Shown in pieces: positions 10,587 to 21,379 of a stretch of 64,000 nt of DNA. The position numbers and the translations under genes are program-made. The notes under the pieces are model-generated. The model was not told the DNA's origin and did not search any database. It worked only from the letters and a program-made list of their open reading frames with translations. The stretch comes from Lewinellaceae bacterium (lineage in GTDB: Bacteria > Bacteroidota > Bacteroidia > Chitinophagales > Saprospiraceae): assembly GCA_016710765.1 (NCBI GenBank), contig JADJUJ010000003.1:1-64000 (forward strand), written 5' to 3'. Position 1 is the first letter of the stretch. Each line of letters starts with the position of its first letter.

Positions 10587-12653
10587 GGTCCTCAAAGGCT
10601 TTTTTTACCAAATCCTCATTGGCATCGAAGGGCACGGTTACCTGAAGTTCAGGGTAATCTTTCATGGTGCGGTCGAGCGTGCTGAGGGCATGCGGATTGC
10701 GTGCCCAGGCCCTGCGAGCGATGCCATTGTTGACGTCCCAAAACAGCATGGCATGCAGCCTCCTGTTGGCGGCATCCGTACCATCGAGGACCATGCCAAA
10801 GCCACCGTTGATCACCTCTCCCCAACCTACACCGCCACCGTTGTGCAAACTTACCCAGGTTGCGCCCCTGAAACTGTCGCCGATCACGTTGTGCACGGCC
10901 ATATCGGCTGTATAACGTGATCCATCATAGATGTTGGCTGTTTCGCGGAAGGGTGAATCGGTGCCCGAAACATCGTGGTGATCGCGGCCAAGCACTACCG
11001 GGCCGGCCAGTTCGCCCCGAGCGATGGCATCGTTGAAGGCTTTGGAGATGCGCATGCGACCTTCGGAATCGGCATAGAGAATACGAGAGTAGGATCCGAC
11101 TACCGGCAGATTGTCGGCAGCACTTTTTATCCAGATGATGTTGTCGCGAATTTGTCCTTTGATTTCTTCCGGTGCTTCCTCCAACATCTTTTCCAGGACC
11201 TCTCCCGCAATCCGGTCGGTTTTTTGCAGGTCGGCAGGGTCGCCGGAGCAACACACCCAACGGAAGGGGCCAAAGCCGTAATCGAAACAAAGCGGCCCTA
11301 AAATGTCTTCTACGTAGGAAGGGTAGCGGTAGGGTGATTCCATTACACTGATTTCTCCCGGCGCGAGCGGCTTTTGGCCGGTTTTAAAACCGCAGCGCCA
11401 ACATCGCCGGCTTCCTTGAGAAAGGCATTACCGTAATCCCAGAAATACATACCCCTTTCGGTCATGGTATTCAGCGCTGTGGCATGCCGGCGCAGGGTAT
11501 CGGCTACGGCTGCCATGAACGCCGGCTTATCGCTTACCAGCAATTGTTTGGCTTCCTCAAAGGAGTAGCCAACAGGGCAGTAGCCCATGTCGTTGATGTT
11601 GTGGCAGGAGGTTTGGTCGGAGCCCAGTTCTATGGTCACCTTGTCCTGAGCAAAACGTTCCCAGAGGTCCACAATATTGCCGTGGTAGATCAGGGCTACG
11701 GCAGTTTTGTCGCGGCGGCACTGTTCAATGCGGTCAATCAACGCGCCCAAATCGGTATAGACATTTTCTTTCAGGATATACCCATCGGTAATGCGCTGCT
11801 GCACGGCATCGCCGTCTACCTCGGCAAGCACCCCGACGCATCCTGTAATCACCGCCGCGCCGGCTTGTGCGCCCGACATGCCTCCGAGACCGGAGGTTAC
11901 GAATACCCGGCCGCGAAGGTCATCACTTCCGAGGCCCATGCGACGGCCGGCATTCAGGAGTGTGATGGTGGTGCCATGTACGATTCCTTGCGGGCCGATG
12001 TACATAAAAGAACCGGCGGTCATTTGTCCGTATTGGGTGACGCCCAGCGCATTGAAGCGGTTCCAATCGTCTTTACGGGAATAATTGGGCACCATCATGC
12101 CATTGGTAACCACCACGCGTGGGGCTTCTGGATTGCTTGGAAACAGGCCCAGGGGGTGGCCAGAGTACAATACAAGTGTCTGCTCATCGGTCATGTTGGC
12201 CAGGTATTGCATACAAAGCCGGTATTGTGCCCAGTTTTGAAACACTGCACCATTACCACCATAAGTAATCAGTTCGTGCGGGTGTTTGGCCACTGTAGGA
12301 TCGAGATTGTTCTGGATCATCAGCATGATGGCTGCTGCTTGTTTGGATCGGGCAGGGTAGTCAACCACGGGTCGGGCATGCATGGCGTAGCCTGGCCGAA
12401 ATCGATGCATGTAGATTCGGCCGAAGGCATTTAACTCAGCGGCAAATTCGGGCGCGAGTTCTGCATGCCATTGTGTTGGGAAATACCGCAGCGCGTTCCG
12501 GACGGCCAGAACTTTTTCTTCCGCACTGAGCACGCCCTCAATTACCCTTCGGGGGGCGTGGCTGACGTTGGGGTCGAGGGGGCTTGCCGGGGGGAGTTGT
12601 GCCGGGATACCTTCCTGGATTTGTTGTTGAAATGTGGTGGTATTTGCAGACAT
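10576..12653 (-). CDS. hutU: Urocanate hydratase (urocanase), one frameshift
   Basis: Urocanase turns urocanate into imidazolonepropionate, the second step of histidine degradation, in the cytoplasm with tightly bound NAD. Family stretches are clear: TYGGNGAVFQNWAQYRLCMQ, LYSGHPLGLFPS, VFVTSGLGGMSGAQ, GSDQTSCHN, YPSYVEDILGPLCFDYGFGP and NIYDGSRYTADMAVHNVIGD. The gene is read in two frames (11343-12677 and 10576-11343) that meet at a run GGTTTTAAAACC near 11381-11388; one added base gives about 692 residues, normal for the Bacteroidota type. I place the start at ATG 12653 because the longer start overlaps a -7 box. The last residues and the stop come from an intergenic palindromic repeat. No other hut genes are in the window. 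Confidence 0.9.
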
Positions 12654-12676
12654 AAGTGGTTCTATCTGATTTGGCA

Positions 12677-12684
12677 CAAAGGTA
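12677..12684 (-). promoter_or_regulatory. -7 box (TACCTTTG) upstream of hutU
   Basis: The minus strand reads TACCTTTG, matching TAnnTTTG, about 24 bases before ATG 12653. This argues against the longer in-frame start at 12677. Confidence 0.5.
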
Positions 12685-12838
12685 ATTCAAAATGAAAGAA
12701 CCCCGGTTCGCTTAGCCGGTCTTTAGCCGGTATTTGGTCATTTGACTGTAGTCTTTGGTTTTGTTTAAAATCTATGACCAATTCCCAAAGGCTGAAGTAC
12801 AGTGAAGTTCCTATGAACCCTTTTTAAAAAAATGTCGT

Positions 12839-12846
12839 TACATTTG
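12839..12846 (+). promoter_or_regulatory. -7 box (TACATTTG) upstream of lspA
   Basis: TACATTTG matches TAnnTTTG and lies 54 bases before ATG 12901. It sits inside a longer open frame beginning at 12832, which is why the later start is preferred. Confidence 0.5.
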
Positions 12847-12900
12847 TGCCCTTTTAAAAGCCCATCCTTAAAGCAGGCTAACCTGGTATATTATAACCGC

Positions 12901-13680
12901 ATGAAGCGTTCCTATTTTGTTGTTGCCATCATACTTTTAGTGCTTGTTCTTGATCAGGCGTTGAAGTTTTACATCAAGTTGAACTTCAGTTACAATGAGG
13001 ATGTATCCTTGTTGGGACTGGATTGGGCGCATCTGCACTTTGTGGAAAATGAGGGCATGGCCTTTGGCTTTACTTTTGGCTGGAAATACGGCAAACTGCT
13101 CCTCAGTTTGTTTCGTTTGCTGATGGTGGGCGGTTTGTACCTTTATATTCGCCTGCTTTTGGAGGCCAAAGCACCATTGGGCTTTTTGACTGCCGTTGGT
13201 TTGATCACGGCTGGCGCTATCGGAAACATCATCGACAGCGCTGTGTACGGCTTGATTTTTACGGAATCGCCTTATCACGGTGGCGTTGCGGAAATGGTTT
13301 CTTTTGGTCAGGGGTACGGTTCCTTTTTGCATGGGAAAGTGGTCGACATGCTGTATTTCCCAATGACCTGGATTCATATGCCCGACTGGTCGCCGATCTG
13401 GGGTGGGGAAGATATCCTGTTTTTTAGCCCTATTTTCAACATTGCAGATGCTTCCATCACTTGTGGTGTGCTGATTATTTTGTTGTTTCAGCGCAGTTTT
13501 TTCCGGGACAATCATTTGGAAAAAGATGCCCAGCCCACGGAGGAAATTGTTGGTGCCGCTGAAATGCCGCCGGCTGATGCGTCGGAAAACACGCTGGCTT
13601 TTGATGATACGTCGTCGGATGCTCCAACATCCGAAGAGGATGCAGCGGCGAATCAGGACGACCCTGATGTGCTTGCTTAG
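12901..13680 (+). CDS. lspA: Lipoprotein signal peptidase (signal peptidase II)
   Basis: LspA cuts the signal peptide from diacylated prolipoproteins in the inner membrane. The frame shows four hydrophobic segments, the LVLDQALKFYIKLNF opening of the family, the GAIGNIIDSAVYG segment with the first catalytic Asp, and FNIADASITCG with the second. At 259 residues it is longer than most because of a cytoplasmic tail rich in Ala, Asp and Glu (about residues 215-259), and because of an insertion with HMPDWSPIWGGEDI before the second Asp, common in Bacteroidota. Start ATG 12901 is chosen because a -7 box lies at 12839-12846. Downstream is a palindromic element, then prfA on the other strand. Confidence 0.92.
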   Translation: MKRSYFVVAIILLVLVLDQALKFYIKLNFSYNEDVSLLGLDWAHLHFVENEGMAFGFTFGWKYGKLLLSLFRLLMVGGLYLYIRLLLEAKAPLGFLTAVGLITAGAIGNIIDSAVYGLIFTESPYHGGVAEMVSFGQGYGSFLHGKVVDMLYFPMTWIHMPDWSPIWGGEDILFFSPIFNIADASITCGVLIILLFQRSFFRDNHLEKDAQPTEEIVGAAEMPPADASENTLAFDDTSSDAPTSEEDAAANQDDPDVLA

Positions 13681-13772
13681 CACTGTAAATAGTTTCGTTG
13701 GGATTTTGGAGAGGATTTGGGTGCCAGTCAAGTCTGTTTTCTGCGAAACAAGAGGCCCAATCAACATCATTT

Positions 13773-13930
13773 AGCGAAGTCGGAAATAACTTTTCTAATT
13801 TGGCGGCACTTTTTGAGCGCTGCCTGCGTTGCCAAAACAGTAATGTAATTTACTACACGCCTGTTTTGACGTCTTGTCAGCACACAAAACCTGCACCCCC
13901 AATCCGGAAAGTTATTTCCGACACGTTGCT
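13773..13930. repeat. Palindromic element, family B, copy 1
   Basis: It begins with AGTCGGAAATAACTTTTC and ends with GGAAAGTTATTTCCGACACG, forming imperfect terminal inverted repeats. Inside are further inverted pairs such as CAAAACAG/CTGTTTTG. Almost the same sequence occurs at 60368-60526, where the terminal repeats are perfect. It fills the gap between lspA and prfA. Not coding. Confidence 0.8.
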
Positions 13931-13983
13931 TAATGGAAAGATAAGCGTTCAAAGGGACCAACACCCAAAGGCTAAAACCTTCA

Positions 13984-15059
13984 CTAGTTCTCTTCCCCCT
14001 GTAATTTTGCTGCGTTGTCGGCGATGGTAAGCGCTTCGATGATGCCGGCAATATCGCCTTCCACCACTTTGTCCAGGTTGAAATTTTTATTGTCGCCCTC
14101 CAGTCGGTGGTCGGTTACCCTGTTTTGGGGCCAGTTATAGGTTCGGATTTTCTCAGAGCGGTCGCCTGTGCCTACGATGCTTCTGCGTGCACTAGCCAGT
14201 GCCGATTGGTGCGAGTTAATTTCTGCTTCGCGGATTTGCTGGATAAGGCGTCCCATTGCGATGTCGCGGTTTTTGTGCTGCGAACGGCTTTCGGTACTTT
14301 CCGCAACTACGCCGGTGGGCAAGTGGGTAAATCGCACGCCAGATTCCGTTTTATTGACGTGCTGACCACCTGCGCCGCTGGCGCGGAACACGTCGGTTCG
14401 TATATCTTCTTTCCGGATGTTCATTTCTTCAGGCTCCAGTTTGGGTAAAACGGCAACGGTAGCAGCAGAGGTATGCACGCGGCCTTTGGATTCTGTTTCG
14501 GGATACGCTGAACGCGGTGGGTGCCCGATTCGAATTTTAGTTTGCTGTACACATTTTCGCCACTCACGTCGAGTACCACTTTGGCAAAGCCACCGGCTGT
14601 TCCCGGGTTTTCATCGAGTACCTCCACCTGCCATCTTTGCTCATCAAAATAGCGCAGGTACATGCGGTAGAGGTCGCCGGCAAATAAAGCTGCCTCATCA
14701 CCGCCTGTCCCCGACCGGATTTCGAAGATGACGTCTTTTTCATCTTCCGGATCTTTGGGGATGAGCAGCATTTTGATCTCTTCTTCCAGGTTTTCAACTT
14801 CTGGCAACAGCAGCCCAACTTCTTCTTTGGCCATTTCCCGCATTTCCGGATCCGTTTCGGTGGTTAGCATACGGCGGGCGTTTTCCAAATTGGAAATCGC
14901 TTTTTCATATTGCAGAAAGGCCTCCACAATGGGTTGGAGCGCTTTGTATTCCTTATTTACCTTTTTCCATTTGTCCATGTCCCCGATGGTGCCGGGGTCC
15001 GACAATTGTTCTTCGAGGTACAGGTATTTTTCGCGAATGGCTTGCAGTTTGTCTAGCAT
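13984..15059 (-). CDS. prfA: Peptide chain release factor 1 (one frameshift)
   Basis: RF1 recognises UAA and UAG in the ribosomal A site and triggers peptide release. The N-terminal frame (14421-15059) holds the helical domain and the segment FEIRSGTGGDEAALFAGDL; the C-terminal frame (13984-14478) holds the catalytic GGQ loop in RASGAGGQHVNKTESGVRF. The frames join at an A run on the minus strand near 14495-14500, where the family sequence RIPKTESKGRVHTSAATVAV is restored by one extra A. The corrected length is 358 residues, normal for RF1. Since RF1 is essential, the frameshift is almost certainly a sequence error. A -7 box lies just upstream. Confidence 0.93.
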
Positions 15060-15076
15060 ATTTGAAAATTGGAGTG

Positions 15077-15084
15077 CAAAATTA
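15077..15084 (-). promoter_or_regulatory. -7 box (TAATTTTG) upstream of prfA
   Basis: The minus strand reads TAATTTTG, matching TAnnTTTG, about 18 bases before the prfA ATG at 15059. Confidence 0.5.
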
Positions 15085-15211
15085 CGGTTTCACCCTGATA
15101 ACTTTTGCAGTTGCTGTAAAACAGCATAAAATGAACGTTAATTCCCGCTTACCAAAAATACTTTGTGCGTACGGGGTACTACCTTTGTTCCTTGTCTTTT
15201 TTGATAAACAT

Positions 15212-15412
15212 TAGCCTTTGGAGTTGGTCTTTGGTTTCGATCTTATTTTGAAATACCAGACCAGATCAACTGCCAGAAATAGTAGATTTAAACATTGAAC
15301 ACCCTTTTTAAAACTACCGGTACATAATTTTTGAACGATTATTATGGTGCAAATTAATGCATTGTAAACCAGTTATTTAATACTTCGGGGCGAAGTCAAA
15401 GACCAATGGCTA
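15212..15412. repeat. Dispersed intergenic element, family F, copy 1
   Basis: This lies in the 454-bp gap between prfA and the adhesin gene. It shares with 59915-60113 the left end TTGGTCTTTGG(T/C)TTCGATC, the centre TTGAACACCCTTTT, the block AATGCATTG(T/A)AAACCA and the right end CGAAGTCAAAGACCAA. The ends form an imperfect inverted repeat. No gene is seen in the rest of the gap (15085-15211 and 15413-15513). Confidence 0.6.
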
Positions 15413-15513
15413 TATCCTTGCTTAGTCCTTCCATTTATCCGCCTGCGCAATATTTATCTTTTTTTAATCCTGTTATTCGGCTTTTTTGACCGTAATTAAT
15501 ACATCACAGGTAC

Positions 15514-18500
15514 ATGACGATCCAAAACAAGGGCTCGAAACTGACTTCTATGCTGAAGCCGCGATTGAGTCAAATTACGTGGAACCCATTTTGTTTTTCT
15601 AGTAAGGCCATCCTTATTCTTTTTCTGGCTTTCCTGGCAGGAACCACCCATGCGCAGATCATCTGGCAGGAGGACTTTTCCGGCGCCAACCAGGGCTGGA
15701 CGCAAAATTTTACGGATTGCGATGGCACCCCTGCCTCCTTTGCCGGGGTGCAGAACAGTCGTTTTGAGGTCATTGATATGGAAGGAGCGCCCTGTTGTAC
15801 CATCGGTGGTGGCAATGATAATGAATGGCTTACCAACCCGATCGATATCAGTAATGCCTGCAATGTTTCTATTTCTGTCGATTATGGATTCATTGGAGTC
15901 TTTGAATGTGAACCGGGTGGTCCATATTTTGGGTGTACCAACAACTCCACTATTGATAACGGACACGACCAGATTGTTTTTTATTACAGTTTGGATGGTG
16001 GCCCGTGGGTACAATTTCAATACATATGTGGTGGCCAGACAGGTACGGCAACGGTATCTGGCCTTACGGGGGAATAGTCTACAAATCCGGATTCAGCCAG
16101 CCAACAAGTCTACTGCTGAAATATATTGGTTCGATAATGTTACCGTAAACGGTCAACAGCCCATGGTAAACCCACCTTCTGATGTTACCGTTTGTGCAGG
16201 CCAAGCTGTGAGCGTGAATTTTACAGGTTCGCCCGGGGCTACTTTTCATGGACCAATGATAATACCGCCATTGGCCTGGGTGCCAGTGGAACCGGTAATA
16301 TTAGTTTTACCAGTGCAACCGTAACCCAGCAAGAAATTGGCACCATCGTCGTAACGCCTATGGATGGCTGTTCGGGGCCGGCACAAATATTTACCATCAC
16401 CATTAACCCGATCCCGACGGTATTAAACCCCGGCAATCAGAGTGCCTGCGGAGGCGATCAGGTGGATATTCCGCTGACGGGTAACCCTTCGCCAATACTC
16501 AATTGGACGAATTCCAACACATCCATCGGTCTTGGCGCTACAGGAAGCGGCGACATCAGTTTTACAGCCAATAATGTTGGTGTGGCCACAACGGGTAACA
16601 TCGTTGTAACTCCGATGGAAAACGGCTGTTCCGGTCCGGCCATTAATTTTACCATTACCATTAATCCTAAACCCACTGCCAACCAGCCAAATGATGTGGT
16701 GGTTTGTGGCAACGGCGCTGTATCCATCCCGCTAACCGGAACACCGGGCGCAATGATGAATTGGAGCAATGACAATACTACCATCGGTCTCGGTGCTTCA
16801 GGAACGGGTGCCATCAATTTTAACGCAGCCAATGTTTCCCAACAGGAAATCAGTACCATTACGATCATTCCGCATACCACTGCTGGCTGCGATGGAATGC
16901 CTGTTACATTCACCATTACAGTTAACCCTTTACCGCAGGCAAATAATCCGGGCGACCAAACAGTATGTGCAGGCGAATTGGTAGATATCATGTTTTCAGG
17001 AACAGGTTCGCCAACGTACAGTTGGACGAATTCAAATACACAAATCGGACTGAACGGTTCAGGCACTGGTGATATTAGCTTTACAGCAGCCAATGTGTCC
17101 ACACCAACCAATGGTACCATTACCCTTGTTCCAAGTGAAAATGGCTGCACAGGACCATCCACGTTTTTTAACATCACTGTAAATCCGCTGCCCAATGTAG
17201 ATCCTGTATCTGATATTGTGGTTTGCGGAGGACAGATGGTAAACATACCGTTCACGGGTTCGCCGGGTACGACGTTTGAATGGACCAACGACAATGGTTT
17301 TATTGGATTGTTGTCGGACGGTTCCGGCAATATCAGTTTTACAGCATCTGGTGTTTCCAGTCCGGAGTATGCCACCATTACAGTTACGCCAACCAGTGGC
17401 CTCTGTGTTGGCCAGGAGATTTTCTTTTACATTACGGTGAACCCTGGCCCGGCGGCAAATAATCCGGGCAATTTCACCCTTTGCGCCGGTGAGATGCAAA
17501 CCGTTACCCTGTCGGGAACTCCTGGCGCTACATTGGACTGGACCAACAACAATACAGGCATTGGCCTGGGCGCTATGGGAACAGGCTCCTTTACTTTTAC
17601 CGCAGCCAATGTTGTGACGCCGACTACTGGACAAATTTCGGTTGTTGCCAGTTCGGCCGGGTGTACGGGCCCTTCTACAGTATTTACCATTACCGTGAAT
17701 CCCATTCCTGTAGCCAATAACCCAGGTGCTCAAAGTGCTTGTCCGGGCGATGTATTGACCATACCCCTGACAGGCACTGCTGGCGCATCCTATACCTGGT
17801 CTAACGACAACACCGGGATCGGCCTTGCCGCAGCGGGTACGGGAAACATCAGTTTTACTGCCGCTCCAACACCCGGTATGGCCACGGTTACGGTAATTCC
17901 AGCCATTGGTGCTTGCACAGGACAAGCCATAGCATTCGACATCAACATCGTGACATCACCCCAGGTGAATAACCCGGGTGACATTATTTTATGCGGCGGT
18001 GATTCGCTGAACCTGGCCTTTTCCGGTACCGGAGGTGCTGTTTTTGCCTGGACCAACTCCAATACCAATATTGGTTTGCCAGCCAGTGGCAGCGGACCCA
18101 TTCAGCTTTTGACCGCCAGTTTGGTCATGCCCGATACGGCACTAATCACCGTGACACCTCAATTGGGGGTTTGTGCTGGCGCCGCGGAGATTTTCCAAAT
18201 CGTGGTTAACCCGGTTCCGGCTGCCAATATTGTCGGCCCAACAACTATTTGTTTGGGTGACACCGCTTTGCTCATAGCCTCCGGAGGCAGTAGTTTCAGC
18301 TGGAACACAGGCGCTGTAACCGACAGTTTGCTGGTGACACCAGCCGACACGACTTCGTATTTTGCTGTGGTGGCCAATGCCAGCGCCTGTTCGGACACTG
18401 CTTTTTTTACGTTGGAGGTTAATCAGCCCAGTTTCAATACCTTTCAATTGTCCAGTTGCAACCCGGCGGATACGGGTTCCGTCGTGCAAGTATTCACCAA

Positions 18501-21329
18501 TTCGGTTGGGTGTGATAGTACCGTTACCACCGTTACCAGTTTGTTGCCCACGGATACCACCCAGATTAATATTTTAAGCTGTGATCCCAATGCAGCGGGA
18601 ACCTTTCAGCAAATGCTGAGCAACCAGTTTGGCTGCGATTCCCTGATCGTTACCACCATTTCTTTTGATCCTGCCGCTATTGATACGACGATTCTGAGTG
18701 CCAGCAGCTGCGACCCGGCTATGGTTGGTACTACACAAACCTTGTACACCGGTTTTGATGGTTGTGACTCGCTGGTGATCATAAATACCGTGTTTTTGCC
18801 TGCCGACACCACACTTGCGTTTGGTGTGACCTGCGATGCCATGCAGGCAGGAGTATTTACCACCGTTCTGAGCAACCAGTTTGGCTGTGATTCCACCATC
18901 ATATCCACGTTTGCGCTGATACCTCCAGATTCGGTGCTGATCAATGCTTCAACCTGCGACCCAAATGCAGCGGGTACTTTTGTACAAATGCTGAGCAACC
19001 AGGACGGCTGCGACTCGATTGTTGTAACCACCATTGTGTACGATCCGGCAGCTTTAGATACGACCTACCTGCTTGCCAGCAATTGCGACCCCATGCAAGT
19101 GGGTACCACCCAGTCATTGCTGACAGGTTTCGACGGTTGTGACTCATTGGTGATTACCACCACGACCTTGTTGCCAACAGATACTACACAGTTGTCGGGT
19201 ATCACCTGTAATCCGGCTCTGGCGGGCGTGTTCACCACTATTTTGCAAAACACCTTTTTGTGCGACTCCGTGGTGATCACCACCATCACCTTTGACCCGG
19301 CATTGCTGGATACCACCTATTTGAGTGCCAGTACCTGCAACCCGATGCAGGCCGGTACCACCCAGGCGCTTTTTGTAGGTTTCGACGGCTGCGACTCATT
19401 GGTGATTACCAACACGACCTTGTTGCCAACAGATACCACACAGTTGTCGGGTATCACCTGTAATCCGGCTCTGGCGGGCGTGTTTGCCACTATTTTGCAA
19501 AACACCTTTTTGTGCGATTCCGTGGTGATCACCACCATCACCTTTGACCCGGCTTTGCTGGATACTACCTATTTGAGTGCCAGTACCTGCGACCCGATGC
19601 AGGCCGGTACCACCCAAGCGCTTTTTGTAGGTTTCGACGGCTGCGACTCATTGGTGATTACCAACACGACCTTGTTGCCAACAGATACCACACAGTTGTC
19701 GGGTGTTACCTGTAATCCGGCTCTGGCGGGCGTGTTTACCACTATTTTGCAAAACACCTTTTTGTGCGATTCCGTGGTGATCACCACCATCACCTTTGAC
19801 CCGGCATTGCTGGATGCCACCTATTTGAGTGCCAGTACCTGCGACCCTATGCAAGCCGGTACTACCCAAGCGCTGTTTGCCGGCTTCGACGGCTGTGATT
19901 CCTTGGTGATTACTACCACCGATTTATTGCCAACGGATACCACTTTATTTACAACGCTGACATGCAATCCGTCTCAGGCTGGTGTGTTTACAGATACCTA
20001 CCTGAATGTTTACCAATGCGATTCGCTGGTGATAACCAGCGTAATTTACGACCCGGCACTTTGTATTCTGACAGCCAGCCGAGTGTTACCAACCTGTCCT
20101 GTACCGGAGATGGAACGGGGTCCTTCACCCTCGAAGTGCAAAATGGTGCGCCGCCTTACCAGTACAGTTGGACCAGTAATGTGGGCAATACCGGATCCGG
20201 AACAATAGGGAGCATCAACATGCCGGTAACCGAAAACAATTTGCCGGCGGGAACTTACGCTGTTACCATCAGCGAATTGAATGGTGGTTTACAAACCGTA
20301 CAGACGATTACCATTACCCAGCCCCCAGTATTGAGTGCACAATTGAGTCTGCAGTCTGACTACAATGGATTTGGCGTTCGCTGCGCAGGCAGTAATGATG
20401 GTACGGCTATGGTGGTGGTTTCCGGCGGGGTTTCGCCTTACCAGATCGGGTGGAGTACAGGCGCAATAGGATCAAATGTTGCCAACCTGCCAGCCGGTAA
20501 CATAATGGTTACCGTTACAGATGCCAACAATTGCACGCAAGTTCAGTCGGCAAACCTGACGGCTCCTCCCATGCTTTCACTTTCCATTTCCACCCAATTG
20601 CCCGATTGTGGCGACACCCTTGCGGATGTGGGCATACTTCCCTCTGGAGGGTTGGGGCCTTATGTGCTGCAAATCGACGGCAATATCGTGAGCGGATTCA
20701 TGCCGGCTGTTGGTGTTGGCGTACACCAGGTGTTGGTGACGGATGCTAACAATTGTCAGGCTGATTCTTCCTGGACATTGTTGCTGCCTCCAAGTCCGCA
20801 AATTTATTTACCGCAGGATACCTCCGTGTTGTTGGGTGAATCCCTGCAGCTCACTGCGCTTACGAACCTCAGCCAGTGGGATACACTGTACTGGAGCCCG
20901 CAACCCGACAGCAGTTGTCTGGCTTGTCTGGTACAAAACTGGATGCCGGAGGAAAGCAAGCGCTACACGGTAACGATTGTCGATACCTTTGGATGTGTCG
21001 CACAGGCCAGTGTAACGGTGGCTGTACGGCATGAAGTGCTGCTTTACGTACCCAACGTTTTTCGTCCGGACAACAATGGTTTCAACGATCTGTTCCAGTT
21101 GGGGGCTGGCCCGGGAATCGACCAGTTGGAGTCGATGCGCATCTTCGACCGTTGGGGAGAAATGGTGTATGAATGGATCGCGCCGGTACCGGTACAGGAT
21201 TGGCCCGGTTGGGATGGAACCTATCGCGGACAATTGCTTAGCCCTGGTGTATACGTCTACTTGCTTCGAATTCGGCTCACCGACGGAAGTTTTGTTGACA
21301 AAGCTGGCGATATTACTATTACTCGATAG
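15514..21329 (+). CDS. Giant T9SS adhesin: jelly-roll, PKD-like and Cys repeats, SprB-like repeats, type B sorting domain (three frameshifts)
   Basis: The corrected product is about 1,938 residues. In order: signal peptide ending in LILFLAFLAGTTHAQ; a jelly-roll-like domain (IIWQEDFSGANQGW); eight PKD-like domains of about 84 residues, each opening with a PGDxxVCxGE-type segment and containing WTNxNTxIGLxASGTG; an Ig-like segment; thirteen repeats of about 42 residues built around TCDPxxAGTxxxLxxxxGCDSLVIT; two to three SprB-type repeats (GGVSPYQIGWSTGAI); and a type B (gliding motility-associated) C-terminal domain, VPNVFRPDNNGFNDLF to the end. Frames shift at a G run near 16068-16072 (one extra), a T run at 16243-16246 (one short) and near 20070 (one short). 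Export by T9SS with surface attachment is expected; a PorP/SprF partner gene lies downstream at 24522. ATG 15550 is an alternative start. Confidence 0.85.
18454..20061 (+). repeat. Coding tandem repeats: thirteen ~42-residue Cys/Thr-rich units
   Basis: Thirteen units with a CDS(L/V/I/T) motif follow one another inside the adhesin. Units alternate in two types, so the DNA period is 252 bp; the three units at 19162-19413, 19414-19665 and 19666-19917 are nearly identical in DNA, which points to recent expansion or gene conversion. Such a stretch is also prone to assembly collapse. Confidence 0.85.
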
Positions 21330-21379
21330 TCGGAATTGCGGTAAAACCTGCGATATTTGCCGGCAAAACTGTAATAAGC

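Noticed and set aside
10576..12653. Genuine split of hutU into two translationally coupled genes (TAATG overlap)
   Set aside because: The overlap looks like coupling, but urocanase is one chain in known families, and the C-terminal frame continues well upstream of the ATG. One base in a TTTTAAAA run explains it.
16458..17378. A 306-codon repetitive minus-strand open frame
   Set aside because: It mirrors the PKD-like repeats of the adhesin; its repeats come only from the opposite strand.
18454..20061. CRISPR-like array
   Set aside because: The periodic repeats are coding, 126-252 bp long and without unique spacers; no cas genes are present in the window.
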